A stretch of DNA of 64,000 bases, taken from NCBI GenBank assembly GCA_030442055.1, contig JAUJEB010000001.1:2108001-2172000 (forward strand). The letters are read 5' to 3'. A program made the translations under genes and the position numbers. The notes under the pieces were generated by a model. The model searched no databases, was not told the DNA's origin, and worked only from the letters and a program-made list of their open reading frames with translations. Below, in pieces: positions 25,575-34,989 of this stretch (within the stretch, counting starts at the first letter, position 1; each line of letters starts with the position of its first letter). Origin of the DNA: Agaribacillus aureus (lineage in GTDB: Bacteria; Bacteroidota; Bacteroidia; Cytophagales; Cyclobacteriaceae).

Positions 25575-27968
25575 TTAACCTAATTCAAAAATAGTAATAC
25601 CGGCTCCACCCCTGTCGGCATGTTCATCATGGATATTTCTGACCTGACTGTAGGTACGCAGGTGATTTCTTATCATTTCCTTTAGTATCCCATCCCCCTT
25701 ACCGTGGAGCACACGCAATTCCCTTATGCCCAGTATCAAAGCATCATCGATCAGATTATCTACCGCTTCAAGCGCCTCATTGGTCCTTTTGCCCCTCAGG
25801 TCAATTTGGCTCTTAAACTCAATATTCTTTTTAGAAACATCAAATCCCACCGATGGAAGTGGACTTTCCGGTAATTTATCCATTTCCTTAAACGTCTTTT
25901 TTGAGACTCTTTCCAGCCTGTTGCGCTTAACCTTTGATGTCAAAGCGCCAATTCTTATTTCTACATCCTTGCCTTTGATAGCCAGCACCTCTCCAAGCGT
26001 CTTTTGCCCAATTATCCTGACGTAGGCACCCACTTCAATTTCTCCGTCGATAACCTCAACTTCCTGTTTAACCTTTTTAACTTTTTGCGGCTTCAGGGAT
26101 TTCTTGAGTGTGTCCAGTGACTGCCTGGCTACTTTGGTTGTCGCCTTTTCGGCTTTGCTTTCCTTAATTGATTTTATGGTCGCCTCAATTTTTCTGTTAG
26201 TTCCCTCAAGCAGCTGTCTGGCCTCTTCCTTGGCTTGATTGAGAATGCTTTTTTTCTGCTTGTCAAGCTCCTGGCTGAGTTGTTGATACTTCTGTAATAA
26301 CTTATCCAGCTCCTTGTTTTTTCGCTTCAATTCCCCTTTTTTATTGTCGAAATTTTGTTTGTCCCTTTCAAGCTTGGCCAGCAATTTATCGAAATTCACT
26401 TTTTCATTTCCCAGGCTGTTTTTGACACGGTCAATTAACTGGTGAGGCAAGCCAATTTTATAGGCAATCTCGAGGGCAAATGAACTGCCAGGTTTTCCTA
26501 TTTCCAGCTTATATAGTGGTTCGAGATTTTGCACATCAAATCGCATGGCACCATTGACAATTCCCTCCGTACTATCTGCATATTGTTTAAGATTTCCATA
26601 ATGTGTGTTTACAACGCCATATGCCTCATTCTCATGCAACCGGCCCAGTATCTCCTCGGCAATGGCACCCCCAAAATTAGGGTCGGTACCGGTCCCAAAT
26701 TCATCGATAAGAAACAATGTATCCTTATCGCTATGTTTTAGAAAATGCTTCATGTTGGTCAAGTGAGAGCTATAAGTACTAAGGTCATTCTCAATAGATT
26801 GCTCATCTCCGATGTCGATAAACAAATTCTTAAATACGCATACTTTAGCCCCCTCCTCTACCGGGATAAGCAAGCCGCATTGGAACATATATTGCAGCAG
26901 CCCTACCGTTTTCAGGCAAACGGACTTTCCTCCAGCATTAGGTCCGGAGATGACCAAAATTCTTTGATCCCGATCTAAGCGGATTGAGAGCGGCACTACC
27001 TCTTTTCCCAGCTTTTTGTGAGCCAGCAGTAAAAGTGGGTGCCTGGCCTGCTGCCATTCAATTTGCTTTTCAGCACTAATTGCGGGCATCACCGCCTGGA
27101 TCTCCAGGGCGAATCGAGCCTTGGCCCTTACAAAATCCACCATGCCTAAAAACCTGTAAGCCTTCATCAACTCATCTAAATGCGGCCTAAGCATATCTGT
27201 GAGACCTGTTAAGATCCTGATGATTTCACGCCTCTCCTGGTATTCCAACTCACGAACGGCATTATTAACTTCAAGTACTGTGGTTGGCTCCATGTAGACC
27301 AACTGACCGGATGAAGATGTGTCATGGATAAAACCTTTGATTTTCCTTTTGTGCTCAGCCAACACCGGAATTACCATTCTTCCACCACGGATTGTAATGT
27401 TGGTGTCATCGGGGACATAGCCCTGTTTGATGGCATGTTGCAATTCCTGATTCAGCTGCCTGCGAATTTTGACCTGCTCACTTTGTATAGATTGCCTGAT
27501 TTTCGCCAATTCCGGTGTGGCATTATTGCGTAATAAGCCTTTTTCATCAATTTTGCGATCAATCTCCTCACAGATCATTTTCTCCACGTGTATGCCATCA
27601 GCTAGCCCAAACAATTCCGGGTATTCCTCCTTTGATTTGGAAAAAAAGCCGAGACATTTGAGAATAGTGTCCAGTGAAATACTGATATCGTGTAATTCAT
27701 TTTCCTGCAGAAAAACCCCCTCTACCTTTACCTTGTTCAAGCCATCGACAACATCGATATAGTTGGAATTAGGAAAGCTCTCTCCACTTTCTATAATTTT
27801 TTTAAACTCTGCCGTTTGCGAAATAAGCCTGGTGATGCTCCCACGGTTCGCTGAAAATCTTATTCGGTCAACAAAGTCGATTCCCAGGGTACTGCTACAA
27901 TGTTTAGCTACCAACGTTTTAATTTTCTCAAACCCAAGCTTAAATTCAATATCTTCCGGGTAGCGCAT
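25575..27968 (-). CDS. mutS2: MutS2 family protein (ribosome rescue / recombination ATPase)
   Basis: The 797 residues have the MutS core helices (about 1-310). The ABC-type ATPase has Walker A SGPNAGGKSVCLKTVG (about 335-350) and Walker B FLIDEFGTGTDPNFGG. A long charged coiled coil spans about 515-620. The C-terminal Smr domain starts with IDLRGKRTNEALEAVDNLID and carries LHGKGDGILKEMIRNHL. It lacks the mismatch-recognition domain of MutS1. Family members have been linked to suppression of recombination and, more recently, to splitting stalled ribosomes. The DUF4296 lipoprotein gene precedes it by 27 bases. Confidence 0.95.
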   Translation of the reverse strand: MRYPEDIEFKLGFEKIKTLVAKHCSSTLGIDFVDRIRFSANRGSITRLISQTAEFKKIIESGESFPNSNYIDVVDGLNKVKVEGVFLQENELHDISISLDTILKCLGFFSKSKEEYPELFGLADGIHVEKMICEEIDRKIDEKGLLRNNATPELAKIRQSIQSEQVKIRRQLNQELQHAIKQGYVPDDTNITIRGGRMVIPVLAEHKRKIKGFIHDTSSSGQLVYMEPTTVLEVNNAVRELEYQERREIIRILTGLTDMLRPHLDELMKAYRFLGMVDFVRAKARFALEIQAVMPAISAEKQIEWQQARHPLLLLAHKKLGKEVVPLSIRLDRDQRILVISGPNAGGKSVCLKTVGLLQYMFQCGLLIPVEEGAKVCVFKNLFIDIGDEQSIENDLSTYSSHLTNMKHFLKHSDKDTLFLIDEFGTGTDPNFGGAIAEEILGRLHENEAYGVVNTHYGNLKQYADSTEGIVNGAMRFDVQNLEPLYKLEIGKPGSSFALEIAYKIGLPHQLIDRVKNSLGNEKVNFDKLLAKLERDKQNFDNKKGELKRKNKELDKLLQKYQQLSQELDKQKKSILNQAKEEARQLLEGTNRKIEATIKSIKESKAEKATTKVARQSLDTLKKSLKPQKVKKVKQEVEVIDGEIEVGAYVRIIGQKTLGEVLAIKGKDVEIRIGALTSKVKRNRLERVSKKTFKEMDKLPESPLPSVGFDVSKKNIEFKSQIDLRGKRTNEALEAVDNLIDDALILGIRELRVLHGKGDGILKEMIRNHLRTYSQVRNIHDEHADRGGAGITIFELG

Positions 27969-27995
27969 CTTTGCTATGATGGTTGATTGTTTTTG

Positions 27996-28355
27996 TTATT
28001 TTTTGGTCTTACTTTGTTTTAGCAGTTGCTCGCGTACATTCAGACTGTCCACTACGGCAACATAGATCTCTTTCATTTCTTTGATGTCTTCCAGGTAATA
28101 GTTGTAGCTTTTAAAATAGATAGAATCACTGATCTCATGTTTATCGAATAGCCGCTGCTCCATGGCTTTAAAAAGTTTTTCGGTGGAATCCTTCTTAATA
28201 CCCAATTTTACCAATTTGGCCTCTGCCAGATGCAGGTCAATTAAAAATCCTATCATTTGATCCCTTTCCAACAGCCAGGGAGGCTTTTCTCTTGTTTCCT
28301 TCTTTATGCAAGAGAAAAGGATGATACCGGCAAAGAGTATAATTTTTTTATTCAC
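27996..28355 (-). CDS. DUF4296-type lipoprotein
   Basis: The 119-residue product has a lipobox (LFSC, Cys15). A conserved core follows: PPWLLERDQMIGFLIDLHLAEA, here recognised as the LL..MI.LL.D.H..EA pattern of the Bacteroidota DUF4296 family (cited in part: DQMIGFLIDLHLAEA). A helical C-terminal half has YYLEDIKEMKEIYVAVVDSL. Members are small surface or periplasmic lipoproteins of unknown role. It is transcribed just ahead of mutS2 and divergent from the Bat-like cluster. Confidence 0.75.
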   Translation of the reverse strand: MNKKIILFAGIILFSCIKKETREKPPWLLERDQMIGFLIDLHLAEAKLVKLGIKKDSTEKLFKAMEQRLFDKHEISDSIYFKSYNYYLEDIKEMKEIYVAVVDSLNVREQLLKQSKTKK

Positions 28356-28533
28356 AACCGAAAATTACTTAAATATGTCTAATTTTAAAACCGCGTCGGC
28401 TCCTTAGATTTTAACGGATAGCGTAATTGTTAAATAATGTTAAAGAGTCAGCCTTGTTTTCAATAATAATGTGAAAATACCGTGATTTAAAGTTAATTTG
28501 TTGCTTTCAAAAATTACACCAATTAATTACCCA

Positions 28534-28551
28534 TTAAAGGAGATCCTTTAA
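28534..28551 (+). promoter_or_regulatory. Leader hairpin upstream of the DUF58 gene
   Basis: TTAAAGG-AGAT-CCTTTAA is a perfect 7-bp inverted repeat with a 4-base loop, 15 bases before the ATG at 28567. It contains an AGGAG sequence that the fold would hide; a second purine-rich site (AAAAGGAA) lies between it and the start codon. Control of translation is a possibility only. Confidence 0.35.
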
Positions 28552-28566
28552 ATAAAAGGAAATTTT

Positions 28567-29481
28567 ATGGCTTCGTCGTCAAAGAAAATATCACCGCAGA
28601 CTATGCACGCAATATTAAAAAAATTGCGGAGGTATGAGATACAAATCAGAAAAGCCATCACCTCTAAAATGCAGGGGGATTTTCACTCCATTTTCAAAGG
28701 TTCGGGACTGGAGTTTGATGATGTCAGAGCCTACCAATATGGCGATGATGTGAGAACGATCGACTGGAATGTTTCGGCCAAAGGCCACGGCACCTACGTA
28801 AAAACCTACAAGGAAGAAAAAGAACAAACGGTTTATTTTGTTTTGGATGTAAGTGCCTCTCAAAACCTGGGAACGGAAGGAAATCAAAAAATTGATATTG
28901 GCAAGGAAATATGCGGGGTATTGACGCTATCGGCCATTAAGGAACAAAGCCAGGTGGGTTTAATTTGTTATTCTGATCAGAAAGAACGATATGTTAAATC
29001 CGGCAAGGGGCCAAAACATGGTTATAACATCATCCATCAAATCTATAACCTGGCGCCAAAATCGGTAAGAACCAATATAAGAAAGGCTATAGGCTTTTCT
29101 TTGAGTATGATAAAAAGAAGAAGTGTGATTGTCTTGGTCTCAGATTTTATCGATGAAAGCTATGACCACAACCTGAAGGCGCTCGCAAAAAAACATGACG
29201 TGGTCATGATCCATATTTTTGATCCCAGGGAATCACTGCTTCCAAATCTGGGCATTGTTCCACTTTACGATAAAGAAAGCCAAAAAACTATTTGGGTTAA
29301 CACCAGTGCCGGCGGATTTAAAAACAACCTGGGCAAAAACCTTCATTCCCGGCAAGAGGAGCTGGAAAGTTTCTGCAGGGTACATCAAATAAACTATCTT
29401 CCTGTCAGTACCGACGAAAATTACGTTCCCAAACTAATCAAATTGTTTAAGGTAAGAAATAAATCAAAGAAAAGTGCCTAA
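28567..29481 (+). CDS. DUF58 domain protein of a Bat-type cluster
   Basis: The 304-residue protein matches the DUF58 family: RKAITSKMQGDFHSIFKGSGLEFDDVRAYQYGDDVRTIDW (key residues: GDDVRxIDWN and KTYKEEKE), then a VWA-like fold with VLDVSASQNLG. Such proteins accompany MoxR AAA ATPases and BatA/BatB VWA proteins in the aerotolerance (Bat) clusters of Bacteroidota. Here it overlaps the next gene by 8 bases and forms a three-gene unit. A moxR gene, which usually comes first, is absent from this locus. Confidence 0.9.
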   Translation: MASSSKKISPQTMHAILKKLRRYEIQIRKAITSKMQGDFHSIFKGSGLEFDDVRAYQYGDDVRTIDWNVSAKGHGTYVKTYKEEKEQTVYFVLDVSASQNLGTEGNQKIDIGKEICGVLTLSAIKEQSQVGLICYSDQKERYVKSGKGPKHGYNIIHQIYNLAPKSVRTNIRKAIGFSLSMIKRRSVIVLVSDFIDESYDHNLKALAKKHDVVMIHIFDPRESLLPNLGIVPLYDKESQKTIWVNTSAGGFKNNLGKNLHSRQEELESFCRVHQINYLPVSTDENYVPKLIKLFKVRNKSKKSA

Positions 29482-30367
29482 GAGAATTTCCATTCACATT
29501 TTCACTTTATTTTTACTTTATCCTGGCTGGCTTTGTGCACAACAACTCAGGCCCAACGGACTATTTTTATCCGACAGCGTGAAAATCGGTGAGGAGGTCG
29601 CTTACTCACTTTCTATTGAATATGAAAGAGATAAAAATCTGATATTTCCCGACTCACTGTATGATTTCGCACCATTTGAGTATATAAAAAAAGTTGAATT
29701 TCCTACTAAATCCGATAGCGCGAAAAGCTTTGACAGTGTCATCTATTATTTGAATACCTTTGAAGTAGATCCGGTTCAAAAACTCGCCCTGCCTATTTTT
29801 CTGACTGCCGCCGGAGATAGTATCAGCTACTTCGCGCAGGAAGACTCTATTCTCCTGCAGCAATTGATTAAGCAAATGCCGGACTCCATTGTTTTAAAGG
29901 AAAACAGCGCTTATTCAGATGTAAAACTGGATTTCAATTATCCCTACCTGATTTTTGCATTATGCCTGTTGATATTGGTAGCAATTGCTGTAATTCTATT
30001 ATTCGGCAAACAAATCAAAAGGAAAATCAGCCTTTACCGGCTCAGAAAACAGCATGAAAAATTTCTACTTACTTTCAACCGTATGCTCTCCAATACCCAA
30101 AACCGGAAGGAAGACGCCGAGTCACTGTTGTTGGTCTGGAAAAAGTATATGGAAAAGCTGGAACGAGCGCCGTTTACCAAATTGACCACCAAGGAAATCG
30201 TACAGATTCGACCTGACGATACATTGAAATCAAACCTTAAAACCATTGACAAAGGTATATACGGTCATGAAAACTTAAAAAATCTTACCATCAGTTTTTC
30301 TGAGTTAAAAGATTACGCCTTTGAGCGATTAAACATAAAAATGAATCTAATCAAAAATGCTAAATAG
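29474..30367 (+). CDS. Membrane protein of the Bat-type cluster (DUF4381-like position)
   Basis: Starting with GTG at 29474 inside the DUF58 gene end, the 297-residue protein has a signal peptide ending near CAQQ and a periplasmic beta-rich part (about 25-150). One membrane helix at about 158-178 (PYLIFALCLLILVAIAVILL) and a cytoplasmic helical tail with LLVWKKYMEKLE follow. In Bat clusters this position is filled by a DUF4381 or BatD-like membrane partner. Sequence similarity is not obvious enough for a firm family name. It overlaps the BatA gene by 11 bases. Confidence 0.7.
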   Translation: MPKRISIHIFTLFLLYPGWLCAQQLRPNGLFLSDSVKIGEEVAYSLSIEYERDKNLIFPDSLYDFAPFEYIKKVEFPTKSDSAKSFDSVIYYLNTFEVDPVQKLALPIFLTAAGDSISYFAQEDSILLQQLIKQMPDSIVLKENSAYSDVKLDFNYPYLIFALCLLILVAIAVILLFGKQIKRKISLYRLRKQHEKFLLTFNRMLSNTQNRKEDAESLLLVWKKYMEKLERAPFTKLTTKEIVQIRPDDTLKSNLKTIDKGIYGHENLKNLTISFSELKDYAFERLNIKMNLIKNAK

Positions 30368-31409
30368 AGTAGAGGGAACCTGGGACTGGTTATCGGCAGA
30401 ATGGTTTTTTCGGAGTACCTTAAATCGTTTTGACTGGGAAAACCCCATATTTTTATATGGCGTTTTTATAATCCCTGTCTTATTTCTTTTGCGGTGGTTA
30501 CTCAACTTCAAGTTTGTCCAGAAACTGGATGTCGCTTTTCACAAAAAAGAAATTAAATGGCACCCCATCAGCCTTTTACGATTTATTCCGGATATCTTTC
30601 TAACACTTAGTCTGTTGCTTATGCTCGTTGCCCTGGCCAGACCGCAGGAGACCAATGAAAAGGTAGAGCAATGGACAGAGGGAATTGATATCATGTTGGT
30701 GATAGATATTTCAGAATCAATGCAAATTGAGGATTTTAAACCCAACAGGTTGATGGCAGCCAAAAAAGTAGCCAGGGATTTTATACAGGGGCGGTTTCAG
30801 GACAGAATTGGTATTGTTATCTTCTCAGGGGATGCTTATTCACTTTCTCCACTTACTACTGATTATGATTTATTATATGCCTACATTGACGATATCACTG
30901 GTGATATGATTGAAAGTCGGGGTACCGCCATAGGCAGTGCACTGGCCGTAGCTACCAATAGAATGAGAGAATCCGAATCAAACTCCAAGGTATTGATTCT
31001 GTTAAGTGACGGCGACAATACAGCCGGGAACATCGACCCCATCACCGCGGCGCAACTTGGTGCTGCGTATAATATAAAAATGTATACTATTGGAATTGGA
31101 AAGGAAGGCCGCGTACCTTTTGGTAAAGACTTTTTCGGACGCACCACCTACGTTGAAAATACGCTGGATGAAACTACCCTTCGGGAAATCGCCAATATCG
31201 GAGAGGGCAAATTTTATCGTGTATCCAACAACAAGGCCCTGGAGGAAGTATTTGCGTTAATCGACGATTACGAAAAGGCTGAAATCAAGGAAACCAGGTT
31301 TAGAGACACGACAGACTTCTACCACGTTTATCTGAATTGGGCGATTCTCAGTTTTTTGATTTGGATGTTGCTCAAATCAAGCTTTATGAGCAACGTATTG
31401 CAGGATTAA
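30357..31409 (+). CDS. batA: BatA-type VWA-domain membrane protein
   Basis: The 350-residue protein has two N-terminal hydrophobic segments (about 30-46 and 76-92). A von Willebrand A domain spans about 110-300 with MIDAS residues in VIDISESMQ (DxSxS), the Thr in PLTTDYD and the Asp in LLSDGDNTAG. A C-terminal membrane helix covers about 323-341. The block LALARPQETNEK, here VALARPQE, before the VWA domain is characteristic of BatA. Bat proteins are linked to stress tolerance in Bacteroides. The cluster ends here: batB, batC and batD do not follow, and pyruvate kinase comes in from the other strand. Confidence 0.9.
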   Translation: MLNRVEGTWDWLSAEWFFRSTLNRFDWENPIFLYGVFIIPVLFLLRWLLNFKFVQKLDVAFHKKEIKWHPISLLRFIPDIFLTLSLLLMLVALARPQETNEKVEQWTEGIDIMLVIDISESMQIEDFKPNRLMAAKKVARDFIQGRFQDRIGIVIFSGDAYSLSPLTTDYDLLYAYIDDITGDMIESRGTAIGSALAVATNRMRESESNSKVLILLSDGDNTAGNIDPITAAQLGAAYNIKMYTIGIGKEGRVPFGKDFFGRTTYVENTLDETTLREIANIGEGKFYRVSNNKALEEVFALIDDYEKAEIKETRFRDTTDFYHVYLNWAILSFLIWMLLKSSFMSNVLQD

Positions 31410-31436
31410 TTTATGTACACGTTCCCATTTTATTAG

Positions 31437-31463
31437 ACCCAGCCTGGCCTTTCCCGGCTAGGT
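31437..31463. terminator. Imperfect hairpin between convergent batA and pyk
   Basis: ACCCAGCCTGG and CCCGGCTAGGT can pair over 9 of 11 positions around CCTTT. It overlaps the pyk stop codon. No clear T-tract follows, so a terminator role is tentative. Confidence 0.35.
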
Positions 31464-32897
31464 GACAATATTAATCTTCAGCATGTTTGTCCTCTTTTTG
31501 GCTTCCAAAGGCATACTGGCCGTGGTAATAAACAGGTCTCCAATGTTTAGATGCCCGTGTTCTCTCAGGATTCTTTCTACATCCTCTATCGTTGCATCCG
31601 TAGAAACCATTTTATCATAATAAAACCCTCTCACCCCCCATATAAGATTAATGGTATTTAGCAGCGCTTTGTTATGTGTAAAAATAAAGATATCCGCCTT
31701 AGGGCGATAGGTAGCTAATCTGAAAGCTGTGTAACCCGATTGCGTCATACCAACAATGGCTTTTGCCTTGGTTCTTTTTGCCAGCCGTGCTGCACTTAGC
31801 ACCAGCGAATCACTAACGAAAGTCGGAGAATCATCGTGGACATAGCCGGTATGGTGGAAATAGTTACTCTCTGAGCCAGCTTCTACTATGGACACTGTTT
31901 TAGCCATACTTTTGACCGACTCAACAGGGTATTTCCCGGCTGCTGTTTCTGCAGACAACATCAAAGTATCCGCGCCATCCATTACTGCATTGGCGACGTC
32001 ATTGGTTTCTGCCCTTGTCGGCCTTGGATTGGTAATCATACTCTCCATCATTTGGGTAGCAATAATTACCGGCTTACCCGCCAAATTGCATTTTTCCACC
32101 AACATTTTTTGTAACATCGGTACTTCCTCCATCACCACTTCCACACCCAGGTCTCCCCTGGCTACCATTAGGGCGTCAGTTTCTTCAATAATCTTATCAA
32201 TATTCTCAATGGCCTGCGGTTTTTCGATCTTGGCGATAACTTTAATCCTTTTTCCGCTCGCCTTGATTTTATCTTTTAGATACTTCACATCTTCAGCCTT
32301 TCTCACAAAAGACAGCGCTACCCAGTTGACATCATTTTCCAGGCCAAATACCAGATCTTTCTCATCTTTCTCGGTCAACGACGGCGCGGAAACTTCTGAA
32401 TTGGGGAGGTTAATGCCCTTACGCGATTTTAGAAGCCCTCCGAAAATCACTTCCGTAGTCACCTCATTCCCGTTCACTTTTAAAACCTTCAACTCAATTT
32501 TCCCATCGTCCACCAGGATGCTATCCCCGTAGGTAACATCGTCGGGAAGATATTTGTAAGAAGTGCTCACCTTTTCAGCCGTGCCAACCAGCTGCTCTGT
32601 CGTAATAATAAGCTCATTGCCAGGATATATTTCCACCTCGCCATTCTCGATTTGATTTACCCTGATTTTAGGACCCTGCAGATCCTGCAGCAAACAGATA
32701 TGTGTATTTAATTCCTCATTGATCTCTCTAACATATGTAATGACTTTCAGATGATCCTCATGCGTACCGTGTGAAAAATTAAGTCTGAATACATTTGCAC
32801 CCGCTTTGACCAGCTGAATTAGTTTTTCCTTGGTATTGCATGCCGGACCAACCGTAGCAATAATTTTGGCTTTGTTAAAAATTATTTCTCTTTTCAT
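31458..32897 (-). CDS. pyk: Pyruvate kinase
   Basis: The 479-residue enzyme starts TKIIATVGPAC-like (here KAKIIATVGPACNTKEK). It has the nucleotide/substrate Arg in NVFRLNFSHGTHEDH, the active-site Lys in VIAKIEKPQAIENID, the metal-binding ARGDLGVEV and the KPVIIATQMMESM block. It converts PEP and ADP to pyruvate and ATP. The usual layout of an (alpha/beta)8 barrel with an inserted B domain (about 70-170) and a C-terminal regulatory domain (about 350-479) is complete. The IPExxxVDY gene ends one base upstream, so they are cotranscribed. Confidence 0.97.
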   Translation of the reverse strand: MKREIIFNKAKIIATVGPACNTKEKLIQLVKAGANVFRLNFSHGTHEDHLKVITYVREINEELNTHICLLQDLQGPKIRVNQIENGEVEIYPGNELIITTEQLVGTAEKVSTSYKYLPDDVTYGDSILVDDGKIELKVLKVNGNEVTTEVIFGGLLKSRKGINLPNSEVSAPSLTEKDEKDLVFGLENDVNWVALSFVRKAEDVKYLKDKIKASGKRIKVIAKIEKPQAIENIDKIIEETDALMVARGDLGVEVVMEEVPMLQKMLVEKCNLAGKPVIIATQMMESMITNPRPTRAETNDVANAVMDGADTLMLSAETAAGKYPVESVKSMAKTVSIVEAGSESNYFHHTGYVHDDSPTFVSDSLVLSAARLAKRTKAKAIVGMTQSGYTAFRLATYRPKADIFIFTHNKALLNTINLIWGVRGFYYDKMVSTDATIEDVERILREHGHLNIGDLFITTASMPLEAKKRTNMLKINIVT

Positions 32898-32898
32898 G

Positions 32899-33327
32899 CT
32901 AAAAGACTAAATTCTCTTTTGATTTCAATTTCAAGACCTCAAGATTAATGACATTTTGGACTACACTTATCTGCGTTAATCTTGCAATAACATTTTCGGG
33001 TTTAAATGTTTGTTCAAATCCACAAATGATTAACAAGTAATCAAATTGTCTTAATTCCGGTATCAAAAATAAATGATTGGCAGTAGGTACGCCAACCGAT
33101 TTATTTTTAAGAAGGCGCAAAATACTTTCTTCTTTTTCAAAAAGAAAGTTTGAGATGATTAAATTTTTATTGTTTAAAAAATTAATCTTGATATCAGTAT
33201 TTTTAATAAGTTTGATACTTAACTTTTCATTCATCTCCCACGCCAGCTTGTGTTCTGAGGCCGGAGAAATGATGCCAAACAACTTAAAATTATAATCAAA
33301 ATCTACTACTAATTTTTGTTTTTTCAT
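32899..33327 (-). CDS. IPExxxVDY family protein
   Basis: Starting at the ATG at 33327 (MKKQKLVVDFDYNF), the protein has 142 residues; an upstream in-frame start adds only 8. It ends with the family-naming motif as IPELRQFDYLLIICG around residues 92-106. The family is small, limited to Bacteroidota, and of unknown function. It is recurrently found with pyruvate kinase and acpP-fabF-rnc in this phylum, as here. The two-gene unit with pyk is divergent from the acpP operon. Confidence 0.85.
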   Translation of the reverse strand: MKKQKLVVDFDYNFKLFGIISPASEHKLAWEMNEKLSIKLIKNTDIKINFLNNKNLIISNFLFEKEESILRLLKNKSVGVPTANHLFLIPELRQFDYLLIICGFEQTFKPENVIARLTQISVVQNVINLEVLKLKSKENLVF

Positions 33328-33408
33328 ATGGCCCGAATCTTTGAAAATCACTCAAAAATAGCCAAAAAATGGGGGTATTTCACCAAAGATTTAAATTGGT
33401 GAAAATTG

Positions 33409-33440
33409 TTTGACATTATAGTATTTAATGTATTTCTTTG
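33409..33440 (+). promoter_or_regulatory. Candidate acpP operon promoter
   Basis: TTTG at 33409-33412 and TTTCTTTG at 33433-33440 are separated by 20 bases. This fits the Bacteroidota -33/-7 pattern (TTTG, about 19 bases, TAnnTTTG) except for one mismatch in the -7 box. It lies 28 bases before the acpP ATG. Confidence 0.5.
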
Positions 33441-33468
33441 CAAAGTGTTTTACTAAACTAATTTAAAA

Positions 33469-33705
33469 ATGTCTGAAATAGCACAAAAAGTAAAAGGAAT
33501 TATTATTGACAAACTGGGTGTGGAAGAATCTGAAGTTACTCCGGAGGCAAGCTTCACCAACGATCTCGGTGCAGACTCATTAGACACCGTGGAATTAATT
33601 ATGGAATTTGAAAAAGAATTTAACATTTCTATACCAGACGACCAGGCCGAAAATATTGCCACAGTAGGCCAGGCAATCTCCTATCTTGAGGAAAACGTCA
33701 AATAA
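33469..33705 (+). CDS. acpP: Acyl carrier protein
   Basis: The 78-residue acidic protein carries the phosphopantetheine attachment Ser in [12 protein letters not shown] (about residue 39), preceded by FTNDLGADS. It carries acyl chains for fatty acid and lipid A synthesis; LpxA, LpxD and FabZ in this window use its acylated form. It is the first gene of acpP-fabF-rnc-nadE-lgt, with fabF 30 bases downstream. Confidence 0.98.
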   Translation: MSEIAQKVKGIIIDKLGVEESEVTPEASFTNDLGADSLDTVELIMEFEKEFNISIPDDQAENIATVGQAISYLEENVK

Positions 33706-33735
33706 TCTACTTTTAGCTTCTATTAAAAATTCTTT

Positions 33736-34989
33736 ATGAATTTAAGGAGAGTTGTAGTTACGGGATTAGGCGCACTTACACCTTTGGGAAATACAGTTCC
33801 CGAATATGAAAGAAATTTATTAATTGGGGTAAGTGGCGCTGCTCCTATCACTAAGTTCGACGCAGAAAAATTTAAAACAAGATTTGCATGTGAGGTCAAA
33901 GACTATGATCCCATCAATTACTTTGACCGAAAAGAGGCCAGAAAAATGGACCCCGGCACGCAATATGGATTGGTAGCGTGCGATGAAGCCATTGCCGATT
34001 CTCAAATGGATCTTGAAAAATTAAACCTGGACCGAATAGGTGTTATCTGGGGATCGGGTATCGGTGGTTTAAAAACCTTCCAGGATGAGGTGGTGAATTT
34101 TTCCGAAGGTGACGGAACACCCAGATTCAATCCATTTTTTATTCCCAAAATGATTGCAGATATTACTGCAGGTCACATATCTATTAAATACGGTTTCAGA
34201 GGGCCTAATTTTGTGACGGTATCTGCTTGCGCGTCGGCTACAAATGCACTGATTGATGCATTTACTTATATTCGCACCGGAAGATCAGACGTTATGATCT
34301 CCGGTGGTAGTGAGGCAGCTGTGACAGAGGCTGGAATTGGAGGATTCAACGCCATGAAGGCGTTGTCAGAAAGAAATGATGCTCCGGAAACCGCTTCCAG
34401 GCCATTTGACAAAGACAGAAACGGCTTTGTACTTGGCGAAGGCGCCGGCGCTATTGTCCTGGAAGAATACGAACACGCCAAGGCCAGGGGTGCTAAAATA
34501 TATGCGGAATTTCTAGGCGGTGGCATGTCCGCCGATGCTCATCATATTACCGCCCCCCACCCCGATGGCACCGGTGCTTCTTTGGTTATGAAAAGTGCTT
34601 TGCAGGATGCAAACCTGCAACCCGAGGCGATCGATTATATCAATGTGCATGGCACCTCCACACCTCTTGGCGATATAAGTGAAACACTTGCTATTCAAAA
34701 AGTTTTTGGGGACCATGCCTATCAATTAAACATAAGCTCCACCAAGTCAATGACTGGTCACCTATTAGGTGCCGCCGGTGCGATTGAAGCTATTGCTTCC
34801 GTAGTTGCGCTTAAGAACCAAACTGTACCGCCAACAATCAATCACTTTACAGACGACGAACGATTTGATCCGAATCTAAACTTCACTTTCAATAAGGCGC
34901 AGGAAAGGAAAATTGATGTAGCCCTAAGTAATACCTTTGGCTTTGGAGGTCATAATGCTTCTATCATATTTGGAAAACCCAAAGAATAG
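33736..34989 (+). CDS. fabF: 3-oxoacyl-ACP synthase II
   Basis: The 417-residue condensing enzyme has the catalytic Cys in VSACASATNALIDAF (about 165) and the two His in NVHGTSTPLGD (about 304) and KSMTGHLLGAAGAIEA (about 341). It ends with the family pattern SNTFGFGGHNASIIFG. It extends acyl-ACP chains by two carbons. The stop codon shares one base with the GTG start of rnc, indicating coupled translation. Confidence 0.98.
   Translation: MNLRRVVVTGLGALTPLGNTVPEYERNLLIGVSGAAPITKFDAEKFKTRFACEVKDYDPINYFDRKEARKMDPGTQYGLVACDEAIADSQMDLEKLNLDRIGVIWGSGIGGLKTFQDEVVNFSEGDGTPRFNPFFIPKMIADITAGHISIKYGFRGPNFVTVSACASATNALIDAFTYIRTGRSDVMISGGSEAAVTEAGIGGFNAMKALSERNDAPETASRPFDKDRNGFVLGEGAGAIVLEEYEHAKARGAKIYAEFLGGGMSADAHHITAPHPDGTGASLVMKSALQDANLQPEAIDYINVHGTSTPLGDISETLAIQKVFGDHAYQLNISSTKSMTGHLLGAAGAIEAIASVVALKNQTVPPTINHFTDDERFDPNLNFTFNKAQERKIDVALSNTFGFGGHNASIIFGKPKE

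Noticed and set aside
31888-32532. 214-codon plus-strand frame inside pyk
   Set aside because: Antisense to well-conserved pyruvate kinase motifs; composition is the mirror of the real gene.
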